The position numbers and the translations under genes are program-made. A stretch of DNA of 64,000 bases from Archangium gephyra (GTDB lineage Bacteria; Myxococcota; Myxococcia; Myxococcales; Myxococcaceae), in assembly GCF_001027285.1 (NCBI RefSeq), contig NZ_CP011509.1:4844501-4908500 (forward strand), given 5' to 3'. Under the pieces are notes generated by a model. That model saw only the letters and a list, made by a program, of their open reading frames with translations. It was not told the origin of the DNA and did no database searches. Below, piece by piece: positions 43,552 through 53,300 of this stretch. The stretch's first letter is position 1. Every line of letters begins with the position of its first letter.

Positions 43552-44397
43552 CTACCGGTTCTTGCCCTGACCAGCGCCGGAACCGGAGCCGGTGGCGCAG
43601 GTGCCCGCCGGTGCGCGGAGCTTGATCATCGGACACATCGGCTGCTGAGGCGTCTTTCCTCCGCTGACCCCCACGACGCAGCTGTTGTCGTAGTTGGACT
43701 TCGTCGTGCTCTGGGGACAGGCGGCGGGGGCCGTCGGATTGCCCTGTGCGTCCGCGCCAAAGCAGATCCCCACCTGCTGGAGGTTGCAGGCCTTGTCACA
43801 GCTCAAGGTCACACTCTCGGCCGGGACATTGCCGAAAGCCTTCTGGAGCGTCGCCAGCGCGACCTGCCCTCCGATGTTCTGGGTGAGCGCGCCCGGGGTG
43901 CCCTGATCGCCTCCGAGCGACTGAAACACGCGGAGCGCGCTCTGGTAGAAGGCCGGCTGGGTCAGGCCCGAGCAGGTTCCATGTTTGGGCCACTCGTGCG
44001 CGCCCAGCCCGTCGAGGGCGTAGGCCGGGGCGTATTTCGCCATGTCGGTGGGAAGGGTGCTCGGGTCGTAGGCAGGACCCTGGCAGTTCGACGGATACGT
44101 GCAACCGGAAGGGGCCTCGGCATCGGTGTACTGGGGCCACAGCCCGTGGAGCGTGAGGTGGTTGCCCGCGAAGGAGCCAGAGAGGTTCTGGCACTCCTTC
44201 AGGCCGCAGTGGCTGGTATTGGCGCCACAGAAGCTGGGAGCCCAGCTCAAGGCGAGGACGTACTGGCTGAACCCGCCAGCCTTGCTGCAACTGCTCGCCG
44301 GACGGCCCTGGGATTTGAAGATGTTGGAAGCGGGCGGGCCGAAGCCCGAGGTGAGAACGAGACAAGCGAGGGACAAGGTCAACAGGCCACGGCGCAT
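43552..44397 (-). CDS. Ribonuclease T2 family protein
   Basis: A 281-residue secreted RNase T2. After a signal peptide (LLTLSLACLVLTSGFG) come LALSWAPSFCG, the first active-site box LHGLWP (83-88) and the second, HEWPKHGTC (134-142), both with their catalytic His. Six or more Cys fit the disulfides of the family. ATG 44397 follows GGAGG. The enzyme cleaves single-stranded RNA through 2',3'-cyclic phosphates outside the cytoplasm, plausibly to use RNA from lysed prey (inference). The C-terminus has a short Gly/Ser tail. Confidence 0.93.
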   Translation of the reverse strand: MRRGLLTLSLACLVLTSGFGPPASNIFKSQGRPASSCSKAGGFSQYVLALSWAPSFCGANTSHCGLKECQNLSGSFAGNHLTLHGLWPQYTDAEAPSGCTYPSNCQGPAYDPSTLPTDMAKYAPAYALDGLGAHEWPKHGTCSGLTQPAFYQSALRVFQSLGGDQGTPGALTQNIGGQVALATLQKAFGNVPAESVTLSCDKACNLQQVGICFGADAQGNPTAPAACPQSTTKSNYDNSCVVGVSGGKTPQQPMCPMIKLRAPAGTCATGSGSGAGQGKNR

Positions 44398-44535
44398 GCA
44401 TCCTCCAGGGGGAATGCGTGGGGTGCGTGAAACGCGAAGAGGACTATCGCGTGTGGCGCCATGGGCCGTGACGGGCCTCACAGGTCCGCTGTGCACTTGG
44501 ACACAGCGGACCGCGAACAGTCCTCCGTGGGGAGC

Positions 44536-47500
44536 TCAGGGCACCGCGACGAGGAGGGGAGTGAGGCGCACGAGCGGCCGCCCATCCCCCAACTGGCCCG
44601 AGGTGTTGGCTCCCACCGTGCGCACCAGGCCTCCCTGGCCCAGCACCAGCGTGTGCAGGCTCCCCCCCGAGATGCCGGTGACGGAGCCCAGGCCCTGGAG
44701 CTGCACCGGCGCGTACCGGTCCGCGCTGGTGCCATCGCCGAGCTGACCGGAGGTGTTCTGGCCCCAGGCCCACGCCGTGCCGTCACCCTTGAGCGCCAGG
44801 GAGAAGGAGTCTCCCGCGGCGATGGCGGTGACGCCGGACAGCCCCTGCACGAGCACGGGCGTGGAGCGGCTGGTGGTGGTGCCATCGCCGAGCTGGCCGG
44901 AGAAGCCGTAGCCCGAGGCCCGGACGGTGCCGTCCGCCAGGAGGAACAGGGAGAAGAAGGAGCCGGCCGCCACGGTCGAAGCCGCCGGAAGGCCCGGCAC
45001 CAGACCGGGCGTGGAGCGGCTGGTGGTGGTGCCATCGCCGAACTGGCCGGAGGTGTTGCTGCCCCAGGCCCACACGGTGCCGTCCTGTTGGACGGCCAGC
45101 GAGTGGTAGTACCCCGCGGCGATGGCCACCACGTTCGTCAGCCCCTGTACCTGGACCGGGGCGTTGCGATTGACGGTGGTTCCATCCCCCAGCTGGCCGG
45201 AGGAGTTGCTGCCCCAGGCCCACACGGTGCCGTCCTGCTTGAGCGCCAGGGAGTGGTGGGTGCCCGCGGTGATGGCGGTGATGGTGGAGAGCCCCAGCAC
45301 CTGCACCGGGCTGGCACGGCTGTAGACCGTGCTCCCATCGCCGAGCTTCCCATAGTCGTTGCTGCCCCAGCTCCAGACGGTGCCGTCCTGCTTGCGCGCC
45401 AGGGAGTGGGAGGCGCCCGCGGCGATGGCGGTGACCGTGGACAGCCCTTGCACCGGCACCGGCGTGGCGCGGTTCAGGCCCCCCACGCCGTCGCCGAGCT
45501 GGCCATACTGGTTGAAGCCCCAGGCCCGGACGGTCCCGTCGTTCATCAGGGCCAGGCCATGCTCCCCACCCGCCTTGACGGACAGCGCGGTGCCCAGGCC
45601 CGAGGGGGCAACGGGGGTGAGGCTGAGGTTCGCCCCATCCGCGAGGTGTCCCCGTGCGCCGCTGCCCCAGCCTCGCAGCGTGCCATCGGCGAGCGCGGCC
45701 ATGCTGGTGTCGTTGTACGCGGTGATGGAGGCCACCGCGGAGGCCAGCCCCGTCACCTGCACGGGGAGGAAACGGGTGGAGGTCGTGCCCTCCCCGAGCT
45801 GGCCCGAGCTGTTGTCGCCCCAGACCCAGAGGGTGCCATCGCCGCGCACGGCGAGCGAGTGGCTGCCTCCCGCGGCGATCTTCACGATCCCCGTCAGCCC
45901 CTGGACCTGGGTGGGAAGGGAGCGGGAGGAGGCCGTGCCGTCGCCGAGCTGGCCACTGCCGTTGCTGCCCCACGCCCAGACGGACCCATCCGACTTGAGC
46001 GCCAGGGAGTGCCCATTGCCCGCGGCGAGGGCGGTGACGCCGGACAGCCCGGACACCTGCACCGGGCTGGTGCGGCCGGTGGTGGTGCCATCCCCGAGCT
46101 GGCCACTGCCATTGTAGCCCCAGCCCCACACGGTGCCGTCCTGCCGGAGCGCCAGGGAGTGGTTCTCCCCCGCGGCGACGGCCGTCATGCTCGCCAACAC
46201 CGGCACCTGGACCGCGGAGGAGACGCCACTGGAAGTCGTGCCGTTGCCCACCTCGCCGTAGAAGTTGGCACCCCAGGCCCAGACGGTGCCGTCCTGCTTG
46301 AGCGCCAGGGAGTGGAGGCCGCGGGCGGCGATGGCGGTGACGCCCGAGAGCAAGGTGTTGCGCACGGGGACGCGCGGGGAGGCGGTGGAGCCATTGCCCA
46401 GCTGGCCGTTGGCGCTATTGCCCCAGCCCCAGAGCGAGCCGTCCTGCTGGAGCGCCAGGGTGTGCTCGGAGCCCGCGGCGATGGCCTTCACCCCGGACAG
46501 GCCCGTCAGCCGCACCGGCGAGGGCTGCTGGGACTGCGTGGAGCCGCTGCCCACCTGGCCACGGAGGTTGTCGCCCCAGGCCCAGAGGGTGCCATCCGGC
46601 TTGAGTGTCACCACGTGCCTCTCGCCCGCGGCCACGGCCATGGCCACCCCGGAGGTGTTGAACAGCGCGCGCACGGGCGTGAGGCGCTGGGTGGTGGTGC
46701 CATCGCCGAGCTCCCCGTTGTTGTTGTTGCCCCAGCCCCAGACCTCCCCGGTCCCCGTGAGCGCGGCCGAGGAGCTGGAGCCGGCGGCCACGAACGTGGC
46801 TCCGGTGAGGCCCGGCATCTGGCCGGGCGTGGTGCGGGGGGTGGTGGTGCCGTCGCCCCGCTCACCGTAGGTGTTGGAGCCCCAGCTCCAGGCGGTGCCA
46901 TCCTGCTGGAGGGCCAGCACGAAGCTGTCGCCCGCGGCCATGCTCCGCACGCCGGTGAGGCCCTGCACCTGGACGGGGGTGAAGCGGTTGGTGGTGGTGC
47001 CGTCGCCCAGATGACCGTAGGTGTTGTAGCCCCAGCTCCAGAGGGAGCCATCGCCCTTCAGCGCCAGCGCGTAGTAATACCCCGCGGAGATGGACACCAC
47101 GCCCGTGAGCCCGGAGACCTGGACGGGGGTGGTGCTCTGCTGGACCGTCGAGCCATTGCCCAGCTGGCCCGAGCTGTTGGAGCCCCAGGCCCAGACGGTG
47201 CCATCGTTGCGCAGGGCCAGCGAGACGGTGGTCCCGGCGGAGATGGAGGCCACGCCGGTGAGGCCCTGCACCTGGACGGGGGTGGAGCGGTTCGCGAGCG
47301 TGCCGTCGCCGAGCTCTCCGTGCACGTTGTACCCCCAGGACCAGACGGTGCCGTCGCGCTTGAGCGCCAGCGAGTGCAGCCCTCCGCCAGAAACAGCGAC
47401 GACGTCGGTGAGGCCTTGCACCTGCACGGGGGACCTGCGCACCACGGTGGTGCCATCGCCCAGCTGGCCGAAGTCGTTGGTGCCCCAGGACCAGACGGTG

Positions 47501-48378
47501 CCATCCTGCTTCGCGGCCAGGGAGAAGGAGCCGCCAGCGTCCAGGGTGGAGACCTGGGTCAGGCCCAGGACCTGGACGGGGCTGTAGCGCCTCGAGCTGG
47601 TGCCATCGCCCAGCTGGCCGTAGTCGTTGTAGCCCCAGGACCAGACGGTCCCGTCATCGCGCAAGGCCACCGTGAAGTAGGAGGTGCCCTTGGAGAGCCG
47701 CTGCTTCGGGGTGGGGGGTGGGGGGGCGGACACGGAGAAAGCCAGGTCATCGCGGTCATCGAAGGAGCCGGTGGTGCACGGGCTGGCGGCGCCCCCGTAG
47801 CGGAAGGCCGCGCGCACGGCCTGCACCGGGCCACCGGCGGGCAGCGTGTAACGGTACGTGAGGGTCTGCGCGCCCGCGGCGGCCGGGGTGAGGGTGGTGA
47901 GGTAGCTCCAGGAGGGCGCTCGAGCATCCGCCGCGTGGTACAGGTCCAGCTTGTCGGCGCTGAAGCTGGAGTAGGCCCAGACGGTGGCCTCGACCGACAC
48001 CGTCTTTCCGGGGGCCAGGTCGGTCCCATCGGTGGTGAAGATCCGGACCCGGTCCAGCGATTCATCCACGTGGTAGGAGCCGTACACGCCATCGGCACAG
48101 GTGGAGCCCGCCAGGGTATTGGGGGCGTTGAGCTCGGGTCCGGCGGCGGCGCGGCCGTTGACCAGGGAGCCCGAGTCACAACCCGCGGCGCTCCCGGCAC
48201 ACAGGGGCACCTTCAAGGCCGTGTCGTATTGGGCCGTGGCCATCAGGGGCGCGGAGACCGTCGCCGTGGCGGGCAGCCCGTTCAGCCCGGGCTCTGCTTC
48301 CACGCCCGGGCCACAGGCCACCAGCGCCAGCGCGACGCCGAGCCACCCACTCCAGATGCGGGAACTCCTCCGATTCAT
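44536..48378 (-). CDS. RCC1-repeat lipoprotein (21 repeats)
   Basis: A 1,280-residue lipoprotein (lipobox ALVAC, Cys 22). Residues 23-235 hold a domain common in myxobacterial secreted proteins (SYHVDESLDRVRIFTTDGTD, LDLYHAADARAPSW). From about 238 to the end come RCC1-type repeats of 50 residues (SLALKQDGTVWAWGSNSSGQ LGDGT). I count 21, including two or three degenerate ones, which would make three seven-bladed propellers. ATG 48378 has GGAGGTGG upstream. It is likely an extracellular binding or adhesion scaffold; no catalytic motif was seen. Confidence 0.9.
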   Translation of the reverse strand: MNRRSSRIWSGWLGVALALVACGPGVEAEPGLNGLPATATVSAPLMATAQYDTALKVPLCAGSAAGCDSGSLVNGRAAAGPELNAPNTLAGSTCADGVYGSYHVDESLDRVRIFTTDGTDLAPGKTVSVEATVWAYSSFSADKLDLYHAADARAPSWSYLTTLTPAAAGAQTLTYRYTLPAGGPVQAVRAAFRYGGAASPCTTGSFDDRDDLAFSVSAPPPPTPKQRLSKGTSYFTVALRDDGTVWSWGYNDYGQLGDGTSSRRYSPVQVLGLTQVSTLDAGGSFSLAAKQDGTVWSWGTNDFGQLGDGTTVVRRSPVQVQGLTDVVAVSGGGLHSLALKRDGTVWSWGYNVHGELGDGTLANRSTPVQVQGLTGVASISAGTTVSLALRNDGTVWAWGSNSSGQLGNGSTVQQSTTPVQVSGLTGVVSISAGYYYALALKGDGSLWSWGYNTYGHLGDGTTTNRFTPVQVQGLTGVRSMAAGDSFVLALQQDGTAWSWGSNTYGERGDGTTTPRTTPGQMPGLTGATFVAAGSSSSAALTGTGEVWGWGNNNNGELGDGTTTQRLTPVRALFNTSGVAMAVAAGERHVVTLKPDGTLWAWGDNLRGQVGSGSTQSQQPSPVRLTGLSGVKAIAAGSEHTLALQQDGSLWGWGNSANGQLGNGSTASPRVPVRNTLLSGVTAIAARGLHSLALKQDGTVWAWGANFYGEVGNGTTSSGVSSAVQVPVLASMTAVAAGENHSLALRQDGTVWGWGYNGSGQLGDGTTTGRTSPVQVSGLSGVTALAAGNGHSLALKSDGSVWAWGSNGSGQLGDGTASSRSLPTQVQGLTGIVKIAAGGSHSLAVRGDGTLWVWGDNSSGQLGEGTTSTRFLPVQVTGLASAVASITAYNDTSMAALADGTLRGWGSGARGHLADGANLSLTPVAPSGLGTALSVKAGGEHGLALMNDGTVRAWGFNQYGQLGDGVGGLNRATPVPVQGLSTVTAIAAGASHSLARKQDGTVWSWGSNDYGKLGDGSTVYSRASPVQVLGLSTITAITAGTHHSLALKQDGTVWAWGSNSSGQLGDGTTVNRNAPVQVQGLTNVVAIAAGYYHSLAVQQDGTVWAWGSNTSGQFGDGTTTSRSTPGLVPGLPAASTVAAGSFFSLFLLADGTVRASGYGFSGQLGDGTTTSRSTPVLVQGLSGVTAIAAGDSFSLALKGDGTAWAWGQNTSGQLGDGTSADRYAPVQLQGLGSVTGISGGSLHTLVLGQGGLVRTVGANTSGQLGDGRPLVRLTPLLVAVP

Positions 48379-48517
48379 GCCGCCACCTCCGGTTGACCAC
48401 GGGCGATACCGATTCCGTGGCGGGCGGAGGTTTTCAATAAAAATGCAGGCGAGGCAAGCGATATCGGTAATTCTAGGATTCTTAGAGAACTCTACCGGCA
48501 CCAGAGGAGACAGCGCC
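48379..48517. other. Divergent spacer, A+T-rich
   Basis: Upstream region for the RCC1 gene (minus) and the small gene at 48518 (plus). The part at 48430-48490 is clearly A+T-rich and is likely to hold promoters. No certain -35/-10 pair was identified. Confidence 0.35.
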
Positions 48518-48625
48518 ATGCAGACCCAGGAGCAGGCGCATCAGGACGTCGAGTCACTCCTTCTGCGCATGAACGCCTCCATACTCCACAGCGGGCCCGC
48601 CCAAGCCCATCAGGTGCTGACCTGA
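48518..48625 (+). CDS. Small 35-residue open frame before the toxin
   Basis: ATG 48518 follows a strong AGAGGAG and encodes a 35-residue, mostly helical peptide (AHQDVESLLLRMNASILHSG). It ends 14 bp before the toxin gene. It has no hydrophobic signal. It could be a small operon leader or the remains of a longer gene. Nothing similar precedes the paralogous toxin at 40426. Confidence 0.35.
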   Translation: MQTQEQAHQDVESLLLRMNASILHSGPAQAHQVLT

Positions 48626-48639
48626 GTGGAGGACCGGCC

Positions 48640-50325
48640 ATGCGTCTCCGAGCGTGTATCGCGCTTCTCCTTTTTGTCTCTGCCTGCGCTACCTCAGCGC
48701 CGAGCCCGAGAAAGCAAGCAACCTGGGACCCGAGGCTCGTCAACCTCCAGCGAGCGGCGAAGCTGCCCTGGACGGACGGGGGGCGGTGCGTTGTCCTGGA
48801 GGTTTCCCAGCCCTGGCCCGTAGTGGTGGAGCGGTGCTTTCATGCCCTCGACCATGACCGGATGGAGTTTCACGATCCCACGGGACGATGCGCGGTGGCC
48901 TCCGCGGGTGCCGCTGCCGTGGGAATCGGGCTCTGCGTCCTGGCGGCACCGGAGTTCGTCGTGGGGGCAGTGATTGTGACGGGCGTGGTGGTGATGGGCT
49001 TCGCCATCAAAGAGGCGCTGGATGTGTATGAGTTGAAATGGGCCGAGCCCGAAGACGCCAAGCCCGTGCCTGAAACGCGGCCCGTGCCTGAAACAAAGCC
49101 CGCTCCGCAAGAACCCTCGCCGAAACAAAGGCCCAAGCCGGAGCCAGAAGAGCCGGATTTCCCTCCTCTGGGGCCGATCGAGACCTCGGAGCGAGAGCGC
49201 CGCCCGGAGTGCAAGCCCGTTCCGGTGCCGCACCTGGGCGGAAATGACCCGCACAACCAATGCGCCGACAGGATTCCGAACAACAGCTTCCCCGGCTGGG
49301 ATGTGTTCGTGAATGGGAAGAACTTCGACGCGCTGCAACTGGCCACGCGCACGTTATGGGACGTCAAAACGGATGACTTTGACAAGCACGGCTCGCGATC
49401 CCAAGACTTCTTCATCCAAATGAAGCTGCCGGAAATACAACGCGAGAAGAGACTCGCGGAAGCGTGCGGATATGGCTTTATCGTTGGCGTGCGCAGCAAA
49501 GCACATCAACTCGCGCTGGAACGCGCGGATAGCACCTCAAAGTCGTCCTCATGGATTGGTGCTGACATGGATGCCCATTCAAATAAGCTTAGCATCATCC
49601 TCAACGCACCCGCGCTCGTGAGTGGCGATGAGCGGCCTCTCGCAATCGTCCATGGAGTGGAGCGTGCGCTTCCGGGATTGAGACTGGGGTGGACGCTCTC
49701 TGAAAAGGGAGACATCGTTGCATTGCCTCGCCGCGATGAGTGGGTCGCGGACGGCGGGACGGACGGCGGTTTTCCGTTTGTTTGCAACGATGACGATAAC
49801 TGCCCCATGACGCTATTTGGGTTGGAAAACCCAAATGGTCTTTACACGGGGGGCGGGCCGCACTTTGAAGTCCATGGGTCGCTGTACCTGGGCGCAGTCG
49901 GTACCGCGCCGGCAGCGGATGTGCTGAAGGCCATAGGGGAGGCAGCTCGCGCATTCTGGGGGGACGCGACGCCGCTCAACGTGGGCGCCGAGATTTCGCG
50001 GCAGACCCTCGATCCAGTGCGCAAGCCAGGGAGCCCGCCCCGGGGGCTGCCTGCGCTCAGGTTCCCAGACTCCATCCGTGCGCCTGAGATTCCGCATCGC
50101 CTGGGGTGGCTGAACTACTGGTCGGCGGCTGCGGCGCGAGCCATCGGGTTCCCGGACCCGGCCCGCGACGCGGAGCTACTCTCGCGCTCGCTGCGGACCG
50201 CGACGGGCGGGTGGGTCGTCCGGCTCACGGACGCACCTCTCGAGCTGGAAAACCCCGCCCACCTGGACGCGCTGAAGCGGGCCTACGAGCGCTTCCCGGA
50301 GATCGGCGGGCGCGCGGCCCCCTGA
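48640..50325 (+). CDS. Toxin and immunity genes fused by frameshift (DUF6310/DUF5953-like)
   Basis: A 561-residue frame. Residues 1-300 match the toxin at 40426: lipobox LFVSAC (Cys 16), hydrophobic pair at 84-125, Pro/Glu linker, and the DUF6310-like domain with Asp230 and Asp241-Val-Lys243. Residues 310-561 match the immunity protein at 41339. In another frame, CTCAAAGTCGTCCTCATGG starting near 49536 would end the toxin as LKVVLMDWC then TGA (49563-49565), with the immunity ATG at 49567, exactly the paralogue's TGA-x-ATG layout. A one-base loss near 49531-49535 has therefore fused the pair. It may be a sequencing error, a dead toxin, or a self-neutralised fusion. ATG 48640 follows GGAGG. 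Confidence 0.75.
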   Translation: MRLRACIALLLFVSACATSAPSPRKQATWDPRLVNLQRAAKLPWTDGGRCVVLEVSQPWPVVVERCFHALDHDRMEFHDPTGRCAVASAGAAAVGIGLCVLAAPEFVVGAVIVTGVVVMGFAIKEALDVYELKWAEPEDAKPVPETRPVPETKPAPQEPSPKQRPKPEPEEPDFPPLGPIETSERERRPECKPVPVPHLGGNDPHNQCADRIPNNSFPGWDVFVNGKNFDALQLATRTLWDVKTDDFDKHGSRSQDFFIQMKLPEIQREKRLAEACGYGFIVGVRSKAHQLALERADSTSKSSSWIGADMDAHSNKLSIILNAPALVSGDERPLAIVHGVERALPGLRLGWTLSEKGDIVALPRRDEWVADGGTDGGFPFVCNDDDNCPMTLFGLENPNGLYTGGGPHFEVHGSLYLGAVGTAPAADVLKAIGEAARAFWGDATPLNVGAEISRQTLDPVRKPGSPPRGLPALRFPDSIRAPEIPHRLGWLNYWSAAAARAIGFPDPARDAELLSRSLRTATGGWVVRLTDAPLELENPAHLDALKRAYERFPEIGGRAAP

Positions 50326-50365
50326 GGTCCGCGCCTCTTCAAATGGCCGTCTCGGGAAGCCGTGC

Positions 50366-53300
50366 TCATGGAGCGCCCAGGCCCGCCCGCGCCGACGGAC
50401 GCCGGCTCCGGGCGAGGACTCCGAGTCCCAAGAGGAGCGCGAACAGGCCCGATGAGCCACCGCTGGCGCGGCATCCGCACCCCGTGGCGTCCACGGCGTT
50501 CGGGCGCAACACCTCCACGATGAGCGTCACCTCCGAGCGTCCGCCCTCGTCGTCCGACACCTCGAGCCGCACGGAGGCCTCGCCCACGTCCGCCGCAGCC
50601 GGCGCCCAGGTGAAGGTTCCCTCCGGCGTCACGGCGCCCGGGCCGCTCAGCTTCTTCCAGGTGAGTGGATCCTCTGCACCCGCGACATCGCTGGCGGACA
50701 GCTGGAGGCTCAGGCTCTCGCCGGCCTTGATGGACTGGCGCTCGGGAGCCGTGGCGCTCGGGGGCACGTTGGAGACGGTGAGGGTGGACTGCGCCCGGGT
50801 CTCGCCGCCGTCCTCGTCGCGCACCGTCAGCACGACGGTGAAGGGGCCATCATCCCGGAAGGCGTGGCGCACGCTGGGGCCGCTGGCCTGGGACGAGCCA
50901 TCCCCGAAGCTCCAGAGGTACTCCAGGGTATCGGCGCTGCCCGCGGGGTCCACCGCCGTGGCCGACAGCATCACCTCCTGGGCCTCGGAGCTGGAGTCGG
51001 GGAGCGAGAGGGCCTCCACCACCGGGGCCGCGTTGCGCGCGGTGACGATGACGGACGCATGGCGCGTGCCGTCCGCGTCCGTGGCTTGCACCCGCACCGT
51101 GTACACGCCGTCGTCGCGGAAGGCGTGGCGCGGGGTGGCCTCGGAGGATGTGGTGCCATCGCCGAAGTCCCAGGTGAACACGGGAGCGGCGCTGGCATCG
51201 GCCAGGGCCGCCGAGAAGGTGACGGCACTGCCCTCCAGCGGCTGGAGGTCACTGACGGACACCGTGAGGGTCGTGGCCACCACGCGGACGGACACGGTGG
51301 CCGGAAGCGATTGGCGCTCACCGTCGCTCACGCGGAAGGAGAAGGCGTCCGTGCCCACGAAGCCCGGGACCGGGGTGTACGTCACCTCCGGCGGCGTTCC
51401 CTTCAGGCTGCCGTGCGCCGGGCCCGTCACCACCTCGTAGGAGAGGCCGTCGCCGTCGACATCGCCGCCGGACAGGGTGAGGGAGACGGGCTGGCCCTCG
51501 CCCGTGGTGGCCGCGAGCGCGGAGGCCGCGGGCGCATCATTGACGGGCGTCACGGTGAGCAGCACCGTGGCCGTCGCCTCCAGCTCGCCGTCCGAGACGG
51601 CGAAGGTGAAGCGGTCCGCGCCATGGAAGTCCGGCTCGGGGACGTAGGTGAGCGCGGGAGGCGTGCCCTCCAGCGAGCCATGGGCCGGAGGCGTCCGGAC
51701 GGTGAAGGTGAGGCGGTCGTCATCGGCATCGCTGGCGGTGAGCTCCACCACCAGACGCCCGTCCTCCGCCACCGGCAACTCCTGGGCGTCCGCGATGGGG
51801 GCGCGGTTGAAGACGACGTTGAGGTGGACGGGCGCCGAGGCGTCGCTCTCCTCGCCCTCCACGCGCTGCACCGCGGTGAGGGTGTGGGGGCCGTAGGCGA
51901 GGGAGACGTCCGTGCCGAAGGCGCCGTCCGCATCCGCATCGATCGTGGCGAGCACCTCGGTACCCTCACGCAAGGTGACGTGCGCCAAAGGCAGGCCCAA
52001 GCCCTTCACCTCCACGCGGCTGCCCACCGTGGCCCCGTCCAGCGGCTGGGAGAGGACCGGGGGGGCCGGAATGACGGTGAGCTCCACGCTACGGGCCGGG
52101 CTGGTGAGGCCCCCCGCCTCCTGCTGGAGGGAGAGGCTGTGCGGCCCACGCGCCAACGAGACTCGCAGGCGGAATACCCCCTCCGGGTCCGCCGAGGTGC
52201 TGCCCAGCAACAGGCCGGACTCCTCCGCGGAGACGCGTGCCCCGGCCAGGGCACGGCCCTCCAGCATCACCTCGGGCCCGGGCACGCGAGCCTTCGAGGC
52301 GGGCGCGGTGAGCACGGGCGCGGGCGGCCGCACGGACACGCGCCGGGGGCCCTGCACCTCACTGGTGGCACCGCCCATCTGTTGCACGAACGTGAGGCCG
52401 TGCGTCCCGGGCGCCAGCTCCACCTCACCCGCGAAGCCACCGGAGGCGTCGGCCGTGAGGGTGGCGAGCACCGTCCCCGCCTCCCGCACCTCCACCCGCG
52501 CGCCCGGCACGCCCGAGCCCGTCACGGCCACCTTCGGGCCGTCGGAGGTGGCACCGTCGGCGGGCGACACGACGTCGGGGGCCGCGGGCCGCACCTCGAA
52601 GGAGACGGAGGCCGAGGCGGTGCTCATCTGGCCGCCGGCCGCCTGCATCGCCGTCAGGGTGTGCGAGCCGTACGCCAGGGTGACGCTGCCGGCGAAGGTT
52701 CCATCACCCGCCACGACGAAGGTGCCCACGGAGGTGCTTCCTTCGAGCACCCGGGCCGTGGCTCCTGGAAGGCCCGTGCCCTCCACGAGCACGGTGGGGC
52801 CCACCAGCGAGGTGTCCCGCGCGGGGCGCGTCAGGACAGGCGCCGCCGGCTGGACGGTGACGGTGCGCGCGGAGGCCTCCTCACTGGTGCCTCCCGAGGT
52901 GCTCTGCGTGAAGCGCAGGACGTGCACGCCGTAGCCCAGCGACACCGTGCCGGCGAAGGTGCCCGCGCCATCGGCGGTGAGCGTCGCGAGCACCGCCTCG
53001 CCCTCCCGCACGGTGAGGGTGGCGCCGGGGACGCCCGAGCCCGACACGGACACCCCGGGAGCCGTCGTGGACAGCCCGTCCGAGGGAGCGGTGAGGCTCG
53101 GAGGCGGCGGGCGGACGGACACGGTGCTCGCGGCCGTGGGGGCGGAGGTGGCTCCGCCGAGCGTCTGGGTGAAGCGCAGCGTGTAGACGCGGGACTCCAG
53201 CGCCAGCGAGCCGCCGAAGGCACCGCTCGCGTCCGCGGTGAAGGTGCCGAGGACGGTGGTGCCCTCCAGCGCGCTCACCGTGGCGCCCTGCAGCGCCGTG

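Noticed and set aside
44461-48396. Long plus-strand open frame opposite the RCC1 gene
   Set aside because: Same reason: antisense copy of the repeats, with no motif.
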